A stretch of DNA of 64,000 nt from Rhizobium sp. 18065 (lineage in GTDB: Bacteria > Pseudomonadota > Alphaproteobacteria > Rhizobiales > Rhizobiaceae), in assembly GCF_902706095.1 (NCBI RefSeq), contig NZ_CACSJP010000009.1:62001-126000 (forward strand), given 5' to 3'. The notes under the pieces are model-generated. The model saw only the letters and a list, made by a program, of their open reading frames with translations, did not search any database and had not been told where the DNA came from. A program made the translations under genes and the position numbers. How positions within the stretch are numbered: position 1 is the first letter of the stretch; each line of letters starts with the position of its first letter. Shown here one piece after another: positions 20,005 through 27,740 of this stretch.

Positions 20005-20467
20005 GGGGATGTTCCTTTTGCTTGTTCGAGCCGCGCCATTGCGGCCTCGATGGCAGTCGCAAAGACCGGTGACGATCGGACCGCACCTGATTAAGGCCGC
20101 AATGCAATGGAGGGCGGCAAGTCGCAGATTTGTTAGTCGGAGAGGAATGGAGGCACGGCCTCCAGGGGTCAAGAAATCTGCGGCTGCCGTTGCGGAAAAA
20201 CGATCGAGGCGGAGCCGGTCTCCGGTCAGACATGCCCCATCGAGCCCGCAGATGGAGCACCGGAAACAGGGGGGGGAAGGGATATCGCTATGGCGGCCCT
20301 GCACGGTTGATCGACGGCTTGGGAAGCGGTGCGCAGGCATGATCGTCTGGAGAAACACGTTGATTGCAGCTCAGCCCCAGCCGAAACCCCGGTTTTTGAA
20401 TGTCTCCCAGTTGCACCTAAGGACAGGCGCGCTATCGTTTGCCAGCGAATCGTCGCCCGGAGGATCC
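20005..20467. other. Intergenic region with no clear feature
   Basis: Over 450 bases between the DUF736 gene and the small SyrB-like gene. Frames that cross it are shadows of composition and lack binding sites. It must hold the divergent promoters. No repeat or dyad stood out. Confidence 0.35.
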
Positions 20468-20644
20468 ATGCGTCAGCAGACAAAGCCGTTCATTGTTGAG
20501 CGAAAGCCGTCCCGTAAACCCAAGGCCGATACCAGCAAGCCCTCAATCTGGGGAAAGCTGGATCTCACGCTGCAACAGGACCCGCAGGTTGAACGGGACC
20601 GGGTCGAGGCAACGGCGGCCGTCGGAGCCGACGACCGTCGCTGA
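20468..20644 (+). CDS. Small SyrB-N-domain-like protein
   Basis: ATG 20468 follows a good GGAGG and encodes 58 residues. The pattern KPFIVERKPSRKPKADT then SIWGKLDLTL matches the N-terminal basic domain of the SyrB-like protein at 7054 (FAVEYKSGRRKTGS, SIWGNVDLK). It lacks the linker and coiled coil, so it is a single-domain relative. The role of this domain is not known; its basic character suggests nucleic acid contact. Confidence 0.7.
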   Translation: MRQQTKPFIVERKPSRKPKADTSKPSIWGKLDLTLQQDPQVERDRVEATAAVGADDRR

Positions 20645-20658
20645 TCGTCTGGTTGGCC

Positions 20659-21591
20659 TCAAGCCGCCCTGGTTGCAGTCTCCGCTGCCGCTTGCAGGTC
20701 ATGCAGAAAGCTCACAGCCCTCTGCGCATGGGCCGCCGCCTGGAAAATGGCACGCTTGTCTTCCGACAGGACGCGCAGCCAGGACTGCAGATAGGAGGCG
20801 TGATCGGGCCGCGGCTCCAGTTCCGGAACGATGCCTAGATCGGCGCAAAGAAAGCAGCTGCCAAGTTCGGCAATGAGCTCCTCGCGTGCACGATCGCTTT
20901 TATTCCTGGCGTAGCGGCTGAGATCGCGGTTGACACGGGACGGATGCGCCGTCCAGTGCGTGGCTTCATGGCTGAGCGTTGCCACGTAGCCGGAGGCATC
21001 CCGGAACGTCTCGAACGGTGGCATCTGGATATGGTCTGAGAGAGGGGAGTAATAAGCCTGGCTGCCACCATGCCGGATAAGTGCGCCCGTATTGCGGAAG
21101 AAGCAATCGGCATGCTCGATCCGCTTCACAGGGTCGCGAACTGGCGCCGGCTGCTCAAAATAGCGATCGGGAAGCCCATCGATCTGTTCAATGTTGAACA
21201 CTGAATAGGCTTTGAGGAAGGGAATTTCCCGATCGACCTCGTTTCCGTTTCCATCGCTCTCGGATTTGGTGAAGCGGCTGGCGAAGACGACCGTCGACCC
21301 GGTCTCTCCCTTGCGCACCGTGGCGCTAAGCTCAAGGGCCTGTTTGAACGTCATCCACATCGGCGAAGAGAATCCTCGCGCTTTCCCCTCCGACCAGAGA
21401 AGCAGCACGTTCATGCCCGAATAGGGCAGGCCATTGTGCCGCAGCGGCCGGGTAATGCGTTCATCCGTGTTTGCCACATTCCAAGGCTTCATCCACGGGC
21501 GAACACCCCGTTCGAGATCGGCAACGATCCGATCGGTAATCCGGGAATAGATGTCGCTGCGGTCGCCGGCCGATTTTCTGTTCATCTTCAT
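20659..21591 (-). CDS. ardC: ArdC-like antirestriction protein with zincin-type domain
   Basis: The 310-residue product has the ArdC N-terminal single-strand DNA-binding domain (RITDRIVADLERGVRPWMKP, SGMNVLLLW) and a C-terminal metallopeptidase-like domain with the zinc motif SHEATHW and a downstream EELIAELGSCF glutamate. ArdC-type proteins protect incoming plasmid DNA from restriction in the new host. It starts within AAAGGAGAAATGAAG. It is convergent with the small SyrB-like gene. Confidence 0.92.
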   Translation of the reverse strand: MKMNRKSAGDRSDIYSRITDRIVADLERGVRPWMKPWNVANTDERITRPLRHNGLPYSGMNVLLLWSEGKARGFSSPMWMTFKQALELSATVRKGETGSTVVFASRFTKSESDGNGNEVDREIPFLKAYSVFNIEQIDGLPDRYFEQPAPVRDPVKRIEHADCFFRNTGALIRHGGSQAYYSPLSDHIQMPPFETFRDASGYVATLSHEATHWTAHPSRVNRDLSRYARNKSDRAREELIAELGSCFLCADLGIVPELEPRPDHASYLQSWLRVLSEDKRAIFQAAAHAQRAVSFLHDLQAAAETATRAA

Positions 21592-21866
21592 TTCTCCTTT
21601 TCAGAACCGCGCTGATCGCGGTCCCTCACGGAGGTCCGAAAGCAGGAGGCAAAGGCTGCTGGCGCACCCAAAGGGCCGGAACGAAGAGGAGGACGGCGAA
21701 GCCCTTGCGCGGGCGAGCCGGCTCCTGCAGGACCACCGGCCGGGACGGGCCGCAGATCTGCCGGGAACTCCCGTGGTTCTGCTCTCGACATAGAAAAAGG
21801 CCGGTCCCGAAAGGGACCGACCGATGCAGACGAGAGTGAGCGGGGCCGAAGCCCCGCATTAATCGC
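21592..21866 (-). terminator. Terminator at 21795-21819 and spacer
   Basis: The spacer between ardC and the next minus-strand gene holds a strong hairpin (CGGTCCC, TTTC loop, GGGACCG, read on the minus strand) followed by GCC and a T5 run, placed about 50 bases after the stop at 21867. This ends the upstream transcript, so ardC probably has its own promoter in the remaining 200 bases. No other gene is seen. Confidence 0.75.
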
Positions 21867-22454
21867 TCAGCCAAAGGCGTTCATCTGTGCCGCTGCGGCC
21901 TTGCGGTCCAGACTTGCGCCGGGGTTTTCGACCGGACGATCGAAGGGCTTCCAGGTTTCGCCAATGACCTGTTCGTAGGCCGCAATGGCTCCCTCGGCTG
22001 CCATTCTCAGCGAATGGGCCTGGATACCCATGTCGGCCGCGAACTCCCGCTTGCGTTGGGCGGCGCTGTCATAGCCGACCGGGCCGTCGAGATCCTCGTC
22101 GCGGGCATCGTTCGATGCCTTGGCAGTGGCGTCACGGGCCTCGGAAACCGCGCGGGAGTAGAACTGACCGGCGCCGTGCGCCGATCCGACGAAGGCGCCG
22201 ACGATGCGCTGGAGATGGATCTGCATGGCTTTCTCGCCGAGACCTTCGCTGAGAGTTCCAGCGCTGGCGATGATCAGTTGTTCGTGCTCGTCGCGGATGC
22301 CATCGCTCTCGACGACGACGTTTCCGAAGCTTTCGGCGATCTTGAGGGCCTGCGCACTGTCGGGGCAGGTGAGGCGGACCATCTCGACGGTGGCACCCTT
22401 GCGGAGCTGGACAATGCGGGCCGACGAACGGTTGGAGGTCGCTTGCTTGGCCAT
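21867..22454 (-). CDS. Conserved rhizobial plasmid protein, unknown
   Basis: A 195-residue soluble protein with ATG 22454 behind AAGGAAACCGAC. It begins with basic residues (MAKQATSNRSSARIVQLRKG), has a mixed alpha/beta middle (ESFGNVVVESDGIRDEHEQ) and an Ala-rich helical C-terminus. No catalytic motif stands out. Its position among antirestriction and ParB-like genes suggests a plasmid establishment or maintenance role, which is an inference only. Confidence 0.75.
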   Translation of the reverse strand: MAKQATSNRSSARIVQLRKGATVEMVRLTCPDSAQALKIAESFGNVVVESDGIRDEHEQLIIASAGTLSEGLGEKAMQIHLQRIVGAFVGSAHGAGQFYSRAVSEARDATAKASNDARDEDLDGPVGYDSAAQRKREFAADMGIQAHSLRMAAEGAIAAYEQVIGETWKPFDRPVENPGASLDRKAAAAQMNAFG

Positions 22455-22845
22455 GTCGGTTTCCTTGTTTCGGTTCTCCGAAGCGGTTCCGGCCCCGTGC
22501 CGGTCTGCCCTTCGGTGCGGTCAAAGGGAACCGGCGGAAGGCGGGCGCTTTCACAGGTCCGGGACAGCCAAGTGAGCAAATCCGGTTTGCGGCCAAGCGG
22601 GTGGCACACTTGCGAAGGACGCGGGCCTGATTTTTGAGCCGAGGCTGGTCCGGCCGCTCCGCGGCGCGCCAGCGGCCTTGAAACGACCGACCGCCGGTTC
22701 AGACCGCAACGAACACGAAGGGCAGGCCGGCACGGGCGCTCGACCAGCACCCGAACCGACCATGGAAACCGATGGCCGGCATCCGGATATGACCGTTCTC
22801 GCGCCGCATACAAAGGCGCCCCAGGGAACGCTCCAGGGGTCCGCT
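22455..22845. other. GC-rich spacer with no clear feature
   Basis: Almost 400 bases of G+C-rich sequence between two minus-strand genes. Long open frames here are consequences of composition. It includes the promoter of the 195-residue gene. Nothing else could be supported. Confidence 0.35.
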
Positions 22846-23181
22846 TCACGCCGCCCGCCGCAAACTAACCATGTCGAGCTTCAACCTGACAATCGCGATG
22901 GCGCGGTCCTGACGTTCGAGCTTGCGGACAAGCGCCTCGATCTCTGCGCGCCGTTTGAAGGCGAGGGTCTCGACATGGCTCTGAAACAGCATTTCATCGG
23001 ACCGCGTCCAACGGGCACTGGTTCGCTTGTGGCTGCGATTGCTGGCCTTGGCCTTCTGGGTAACCGTCAGACGCTCGGCACGTGCCTCGATCTGCCGCTG
23101 TATACGATCGAGGTGATGCGCAGTCTCGCGCCGGCCAGCCTCCATACGCGCAAGCAGGTTTTGCGGGCAGGCGGCGCTCAT
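22846..23181 (-). CDS. Small helical protein, unknown
   Basis: A 111-residue, Arg/Lys-rich and mostly helical product (ARMEAGRRETAHHLDRIQRQ; EALVRKLERQDRAIAIVRL). Its ATG overlaps the stop of the preceding gene at 23178 (ATGA), a sign of translational coupling. The family is not recognised. Confidence 0.7.
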   Translation of the reverse strand: MSAACPQNLLARMEAGRRETAHHLDRIQRQIEARAERLTVTQKAKASNRSHKRTSARWTRSDEMLFQSHVETLAFKRRAEIEALVRKLERQDRAIAIVRLKLDMVSLRRAA

Positions 23182-24074
23182 GGTCCGGTCCTTCTCCGCT
23201 GCAAGCCGAGGAAGTCGGACGGACCATCATAGACGGCGTGCCGCTGTTCATCGATGACGAACCCGAAACGGCCGCGCGTTTCGTACTCCGCAGCTGGCAC
23301 CATAAAGCGCCTCTCCTCGTCCTGGCTGGTACTGGAACCGTCGCGCCTTGCCACAACTTCCACCATGCCGGCGTGATGGCTGGACCGTATCGCGGAGGTC
23401 ACCACCCAGTCGCCAATGTGCTCCTGCTCGAAAGCTGCCTTGTCCTTTGTCCAGGACGCACCCGGCTTCAGCGGGCGACCATGGATATGCTCCCATTCAA
23501 GCGGCCAAGTGTTGCGGATCGTCTCATCGGCGCATGTGCGCTCAGAGGTCGTGAACACATCTGGAAATATGAGGGCGACGATGGCCCACTCGGCGTCCTC
23601 CTCGTACCAGCCGGAGGATTTTCTCAAAGTCTCGAGGACTTTTACGTTGCGCTCGGGAGTAAGATGGAAACCGCCATGGCCTGAAGTTGAGTGGAACACG
23701 ATGCCGTCGGCGTAGATCGTCGCATGCTGCGACGCGCCCCATGGCGTGCTGCAGGACATGCGGACCTGCTCGCGGCGGAGTGAGGCGAGTTGCGCCTTGT
23801 GCCGGGCCGTCTCGAAGACACGAGCACGAAACGCCGCCTCGCCGTCGAGACGTCCTTCATGCCCGAAGAAGTCCTGCCGCTTCAGATCTGACAAGGGTCG
23901 GGTCACACGCCACGCGCTGGCGAGAAAGGCGGCACTTCCGTCAGCCGTTGGTACCATGGCCAGGGTGGTATCGCCGATGCGTGCGACGGGAAAGCCGTCG
24001 GCACTGACACCGAAGGTGACATCGTATTTGTTGGCCTCTGCAGGTTTTTCAGGTTCGACGTGAGATGCGATCAT
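23178..24074 (-). CDS. Conserved rhizobial plasmid protein, possibly DUF7007
   Basis: The 298-residue product is soluble. Features that can be read are ARIGDTTLAMVPTADGSAAF, CSTPWGASQHATIYADGIVF, STSGHGGFHLTPERN with paired histidines, and WEHIHGRPLKPGASW. The central part (ASQHATIYADGI to the HGGF motif) recalls proteins annotated DUF7007 on alphaproteobacterial plasmids; I recall this but cannot verify it. It is first of a two-gene unit with the 111-residue protein. Confidence 0.75.
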   Translation of the reverse strand: MIASHVEPEKPAEANKYDVTFGVSADGFPVARIGDTTLAMVPTADGSAAFLASAWRVTRPLSDLKRQDFFGHEGRLDGEAAFRARVFETARHKAQLASLRREQVRMSCSTPWGASQHATIYADGIVFHSTSGHGGFHLTPERNVKVLETLRKSSGWYEEDAEWAIVALIFPDVFTTSERTCADETIRNTWPLEWEHIHGRPLKPGASWTKDKAAFEQEHIGDWVVTSAIRSSHHAGMVEVVARRDGSSTSQDEERRFMVPAAEYETRGRFGFVIDEQRHAVYDGPSDFLGLQRRRTGP

Positions 24075-24103
24075 CAGCGCTCTCCTTTCTTAAAACAGGA
24101 ATG

Positions 24104-24130
24104 AAAACGCCGCCGGGGATGCCGGCGGCG
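24104..24130 (-). terminator. Terminator after the ParB-like gene
   Basis: A perfect 9-bp stem (CGCCGCCGG / CCGGCGGCG) with a 5-base loop, followed on the minus strand by TTTT, about 26 bases past the stop of the ParB-like gene. Confidence 0.8.
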
Positions 24131-24155
24131 TGGTTCGATCGGAATGGAGAGGCGA

Positions 24156-25934
24156 TTACTCCGCAGCGATACCGTAGGCCGTTTCGTCCTCGGGACCGTG
24201 CTCATCACCCGGTTCGACAGCGTCGTTTTCTGGTGTTGACGGATCGTCGGGGGCGAACTCACCTGTGCTGTTTCCAAAAGCAGCGTCCTCAGCCGCATCG
24301 TCCGCACCGTCCGTCACAGCGCCATCAAGCCCGTCGTCCTCCAATCCATCGTTGTGCTCGGCGGCCTTGATGAGGCTCGCCACCTCGTCAGCGTCAGGTG
24401 CAAACAGAGCGCTCGAATGAATGAGATGCCCCTTTTCGAAATGGTCAACGAGGGCTGCACGCGTTTCGCGCACCCGCGCCCTTGGCTGCACATTCGCCTC
24501 CTTTGCCGTGGTTTCGAGCGACTGGCGGGAAAGGCACGACAGGAAATCCTCCGTTCCCATGTTCGGCAGGAAGGCGTCGGCGCCGATCGCCGCACCGGCA
24601 ACGCGGGAAACCACGCCGCTGTTCGACATGCCGCGCCGGCAAGACAGGACGTCGATCAGGGCGGTGCGGACCGCAACCCGGACCGTGTTCATGTCGAAGG
24701 AGAGCCGCCCATTATCTGCAAACATGCGCGCCGCATGACGTTCGAACCGGCCCCGGCCGAAGACCTGATCGTTGGCGCCACTGTCGATCCGCACGTTGGA
24801 GCCGGCAAGTGAGAGCACGAGAAGCGCCATCAGCATGTCGTCCTCGATCGGTGCGCGTGAAAGTGCCTCATGCAGCGCATCGGTGCGAAAGTCGCCGATC
24901 ATTTCCAGGCCCTTCTGAGTGACGTCGGGCCGTGCTTTCGACACGACCGCCATGTCATCGGGCTGTAATCCGTCTCCGGGTGCATCAGACTGGCCTTTGG
25001 CCGGTTTCGCTTCGGGCAAGCGATAGTGGATGGTCTGGACCTTGCCCTCGCGATCGAGGTACATGCCGGTGTGGTCGCCCTTGCCCGGCTTGCCATAGAC
25101 CTGGCTTGCTTTCTTCGGCAGTTCCGGCTGGCCCCAGCTGTTGACCTCGACGATGGCGCCCTTCTTCGGCAAGTTGCTCGTCATCCATTCCTGCTGTGCG
25201 CCGAGAAAGGCTTCGACATCCGTCGTGTAGCGATTGTCCTGGTCGGCCGGTCCGAACAGATCTTCCGCCCATTCGATGCCATAAACCGTAGCGAGATCGT
25301 CGTCGAAGCTTGCATCCTTGGCATACATCCGCTTCCTGTTCAGCGCGTTGGCGACCGACCACCATTGCGCGGTATCGCCTTTCTTCGGCTTATGAGCCTT
25401 CCAAACCTCCTTTTGCTCGTCGAGCGAGGCGGCTGCGATCGTCCGGAGCTGTTGCTCGTTCGGCATGTCGCCCCTTGCCATCTGGTCTAGCATTGCCGGA
25501 AGGACATTCGCCAGAAGCCGGAGCTTGCGGATCTGACGAACCGGAAGGGCAAGCGCCACCGCGATGGCTTCCTCGGTCCATCCGAGTGCCACCAAGCGCT
25601 CGATGCCGCGCCACTGATCGACCGGATTGAGCGGCTCACGGGCGATGTTCTCGACCATCGAGCGCATGGCGCCGTTGTCGTTGGCGGCGTCTACGACGAG
25701 GACGTCGATTTCCTCCAGACCTGCAGCGATAGCCTGGCGCACGCGGCGATGGCCTGCCTGAATGATGTAGCCGTTTCCGCCGTCGAGTTCGGGCGAGATG
25801 ACGGGCGGCTGGATGATGCCGACGGCTTTCACCGTTGCCAGCAGCAACGCGTCCGACTGCGGCGATGATTTCGAGCGGCGCGCGTCGTCGGGATTTTCTT
25901 TCAACGACCGCGGATCGACTTTGATGATGTGCAT
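24156..25934 (-). CDS. Large ParB/RepB/Spo0J-like protein
   Basis: From ATG 25934 (AAGGAGTTTTGTC upstream) the product has 592 residues. Residues 1-110 form a ParB N-terminal nuclease-like domain (IIQAGHRRVRQAIAAG with the family Arg/His box, then NIAREPLNPVDQWRGIERLV), followed by a KorB/ParB-type helix-turn-helix (WTEEAIAVALALPVRQIRKL). A long C-terminal half is plasmid-specific and ends in a very acidic tail. Such large ParB-like proteins are common on rhizobial plasmids near antirestriction genes and are separate from the RepB partition protein encoded here at 55743. Their function is not established. Confidence 0.9.
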   Translation of the reverse strand: MHIIKVDPRSLKENPDDARRSKSSPQSDALLLATVKAVGIIQPPVISPELDGGNGYIIQAGHRRVRQAIAAGLEEIDVLVVDAANDNGAMRSMVENIAREPLNPVDQWRGIERLVALGWTEEAIAVALALPVRQIRKLRLLANVLPAMLDQMARGDMPNEQQLRTIAAASLDEQKEVWKAHKPKKGDTAQWWSVANALNRKRMYAKDASFDDDLATVYGIEWAEDLFGPADQDNRYTTDVEAFLGAQQEWMTSNLPKKGAIVEVNSWGQPELPKKASQVYGKPGKGDHTGMYLDREGKVQTIHYRLPEAKPAKGQSDAPGDGLQPDDMAVVSKARPDVTQKGLEMIGDFRTDALHEALSRAPIEDDMLMALLVLSLAGSNVRIDSGANDQVFGRGRFERHAARMFADNGRLSFDMNTVRVAVRTALIDVLSCRRGMSNSGVVSRVAGAAIGADAFLPNMGTEDFLSCLSRQSLETTAKEANVQPRARVRETRAALVDHFEKGHLIHSSALFAPDADEVASLIKAAEHNDGLEDDGLDGAVTDGADDAAEDAAFGNSTGEFAPDDPSTPENDAVEPGDEHGPEDETAYGIAAE

Positions 25935-26318
25935 GACAAAACTCCTTTGAGGGGTTTGTGGGCCGGCCAGACACCAGCCCTTCCTGTCTTCATTCTTTTC
26001 GAAGACATCCCCCGAACCGCAGGGCGGACGGGCCGACGCAACTGTCACCGAGCGCCCCTGCCGTGACGCACGAGCGAGGCTCACAGCCCTGCGAGGACGA
26101 GTGGCCGGGATGCGCAGGTGACGGTTGAGCGCCAGCGGCGGTGGGAAGGCCAGCCTGCGAGAGGTTCTCTCTTTCGCCTTCTCTCTTTCCTTCCTTCCCT
26201 CTTTTCAAATCCGTTTTGAGCCGTTTCGCGGGCGGCCTTGCAACGATGAGCGAAACAAACCGCTTTTATCGCTCACTTAATGGCGGTATAGTGGGCGATA
26301 AATACGGAGTTATATTCT
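25935..26318. other. Divergent promoter region with pyrimidine tract
   Basis: About 380 bases separate the ParB-like and Fic genes. A C/T-rich tract with repeated TCTCTTTC/CTTCC units runs through about 26166-26212. The Fic operator-like dyad (26265-26302) has its own entry. No gene is supported here. Confidence 0.5.
26265..26302. promoter_or_regulatory. Operator-like dyad before the Fic gene
   Basis: TTTATCGCTCAC (26265-26276) is mirrored by GTGGGCGATAAA (26291-26302), a 12-bp inverted repeat with one mismatch. The 14-base spacer contains GGTATA, and TATAGT at the edge could be the -10 box. The dyad is 16 bases before the Fic ATG. The Fic protein has a C-terminal winged-helix-like part, so autoregulation is plausible. 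Confidence 0.6.
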
Positions 26319-27440
26319 ATGGCATGGAACTGGGAATTGGAGGCGTGGCCGGGTTTTGAATGGCATCCGGAGCATCTGCGTGCCAAAGAGCAGGCGTTCA
26401 TCGAGAACGCGGCTATCGCCGTTGGCGCAATGCGCCATCTCGAGAGAAATGACCGCGAAGAGGTCGTGATCGAGCTGCTGAGCTCGGATGCTTTGAGCAC
26501 GTCGGCAATTGAAGGGGAAGTCCTTGATCGCGACAGCGTGCAATCGTCTCTGCGGAAGCAATTGGGAATGTCCGCTACAGCTTTCCGCAGCAGACCAGCA
26601 GAAGCAGGCATTGCCGAAATGATGGCCGATCTCTACCGCCATCCACTTAACCCGATCACCGAGGCGCGGCTGTTCGAATGGCACCGGATGGTCATGAACG
26701 GCCGCCGCGACATCGCCGATATCGGAACCTATCGTCGCCACGACGAGCCGATGCAGATCGTGTCGGGGGCTTTTGGTCGCGTGCGTGTGCACTTCGAGGC
26801 GCCGCCCTCCGATCGCCTGGCGGTCGAGATGGGCAGGCTTCTCGAATGGCTTGAACGGACCTCGCCAGAAGGGTCGGAGCCGCTTGCCGCTCTCACCCGT
26901 GCCGGCATCGCCCATCTGTGGTTCGAGAGCATCCACCCGTTCGAAGATGGCAATGGCCGTATCGGCCGTGCGATCGCCGAAAGTGCGCTTGCTCGTGCAA
27001 TCTCGACGCCAACCTTCAGTGCGTTGTCGAAATCGCTGCTGAGGCACCGCAAGGACTATTACGCCATGCTGGAGGCAGCGAGCAGCACGCTTGTGATCGA
27101 TGGCTGGCTCTTATGGTTTGCGGACCGGGCACTCGAAGCCCAGAAATCCGCGGACGAACTGGTGCGCTTCCTGATCGAAAAAACGCGGCTCATGGACAGG
27201 CTCCGTGGCGCGCTGAACGAACGACAGGAGAAAGTGTTGCTGCGCATGCTGGCGGAGGGGCCGGAAGGTTTTACCGGAGGCTTGAGCGCCGGCAACTACG
27301 CAACAATGACCGGCGCCCCGCCTTCGACGGTCACCCGCGACCTTTCCGATCTGGTCGAGATGGGCGCGCTTCTGCGCACCGGCGAGCGCAAGGCGACGCG
27401 CTACCGGCTGAAGATCGCAACCGATGCAAAAGCGACGTGA
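26319..27440 (+). CDS. Fic family protein with N-terminal inhibitory helix and C-terminal wHTH
   Basis: The 373-residue product carries the Fic core HPFEDGNGRIGR (catalytic His, phosphate-binding loop), which transfers AMP or another nucleotide moiety to target proteins. Upstream, STSAIEGE matches the (S/T)xxxE(G/N) inhibitory motif of class II Fic proteins, so the enzyme is self-inhibited. The start ATG follows GGAG. A C-terminal segment (NYATMTGAPPSTVTRDLSDL) is a winged-helix motif ending with ERKATRYRL, fitting DNA binding at its own promoter dyad. No separate antitoxin is seen, as expected for this class. Confidence 0.93.
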   Translation: MAWNWELEAWPGFEWHPEHLRAKEQAFIENAAIAVGAMRHLERNDREEVVIELLSSDALSTSAIEGEVLDRDSVQSSLRKQLGMSATAFRSRPAEAGIAEMMADLYRHPLNPITEARLFEWHRMVMNGRRDIADIGTYRRHDEPMQIVSGAFGRVRVHFEAPPSDRLAVEMGRLLEWLERTSPEGSEPLAALTRAGIAHLWFESIHPFEDGNGRIGRAIAESALARAISTPTFSALSKSLLRHRKDYYAMLEAASSTLVIDGWLLWFADRALEAQKSADELVRFLIEKTRLMDRLRGALNERQEKVLLRMLAEGPEGFTGGLSAGNYATMTGAPPSTVTRDLSDLVEMGALLRTGERKATRYRLKIATDAKAT

Positions 27441-27462
27441 TCGGGAAGTTCTATCAGGAGGG

Positions 27463-27740
27463 TTACGCCGCGCGCCATGGCTCAGCGTCATCGCGAGCGG
27501 ATTTCGTGAGCTCCTCGTCGACCTCACTTAACTTCTGGCGCATCTCCGCCAGTTCGTCGGAAAACGCAAAGCTACCACCTTCCCTTGACCGATAGGACGC
27601 CAGGCGCCGATGTGCTTCATCGAGCCGATGGTGATAGCGGTCGCGTTCCTCCGCAAAACCGCTGATCGCGTGCTCAAGACGGGAAATGGCGCCGAGCGGT
27701 GTCACGGTCACCGCCAGATCGATCTCGAAGTCTGGAAAGC
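27463..27740 (-). pseudogene. C-terminal remnant of a large plasmid methylase/helicase
   Basis: A minus-strand frame reads FPDFEIDLAVTVTPLGAISR, then DRYHHRLDEAHRRLASYRS and ELAEMRQKLSEVDEELTK. This resembles the extreme C-terminus of the very large (about 1,600-residue) strawberry-notch-like methylase/helicase genes on many rhizobial plasmids. Recognisable sequence stops near 27735, exactly where the recombinase-like gene on the opposite strand begins. The missing 5' part was probably lost on insertion or rearrangement. Confidence 0.65.
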
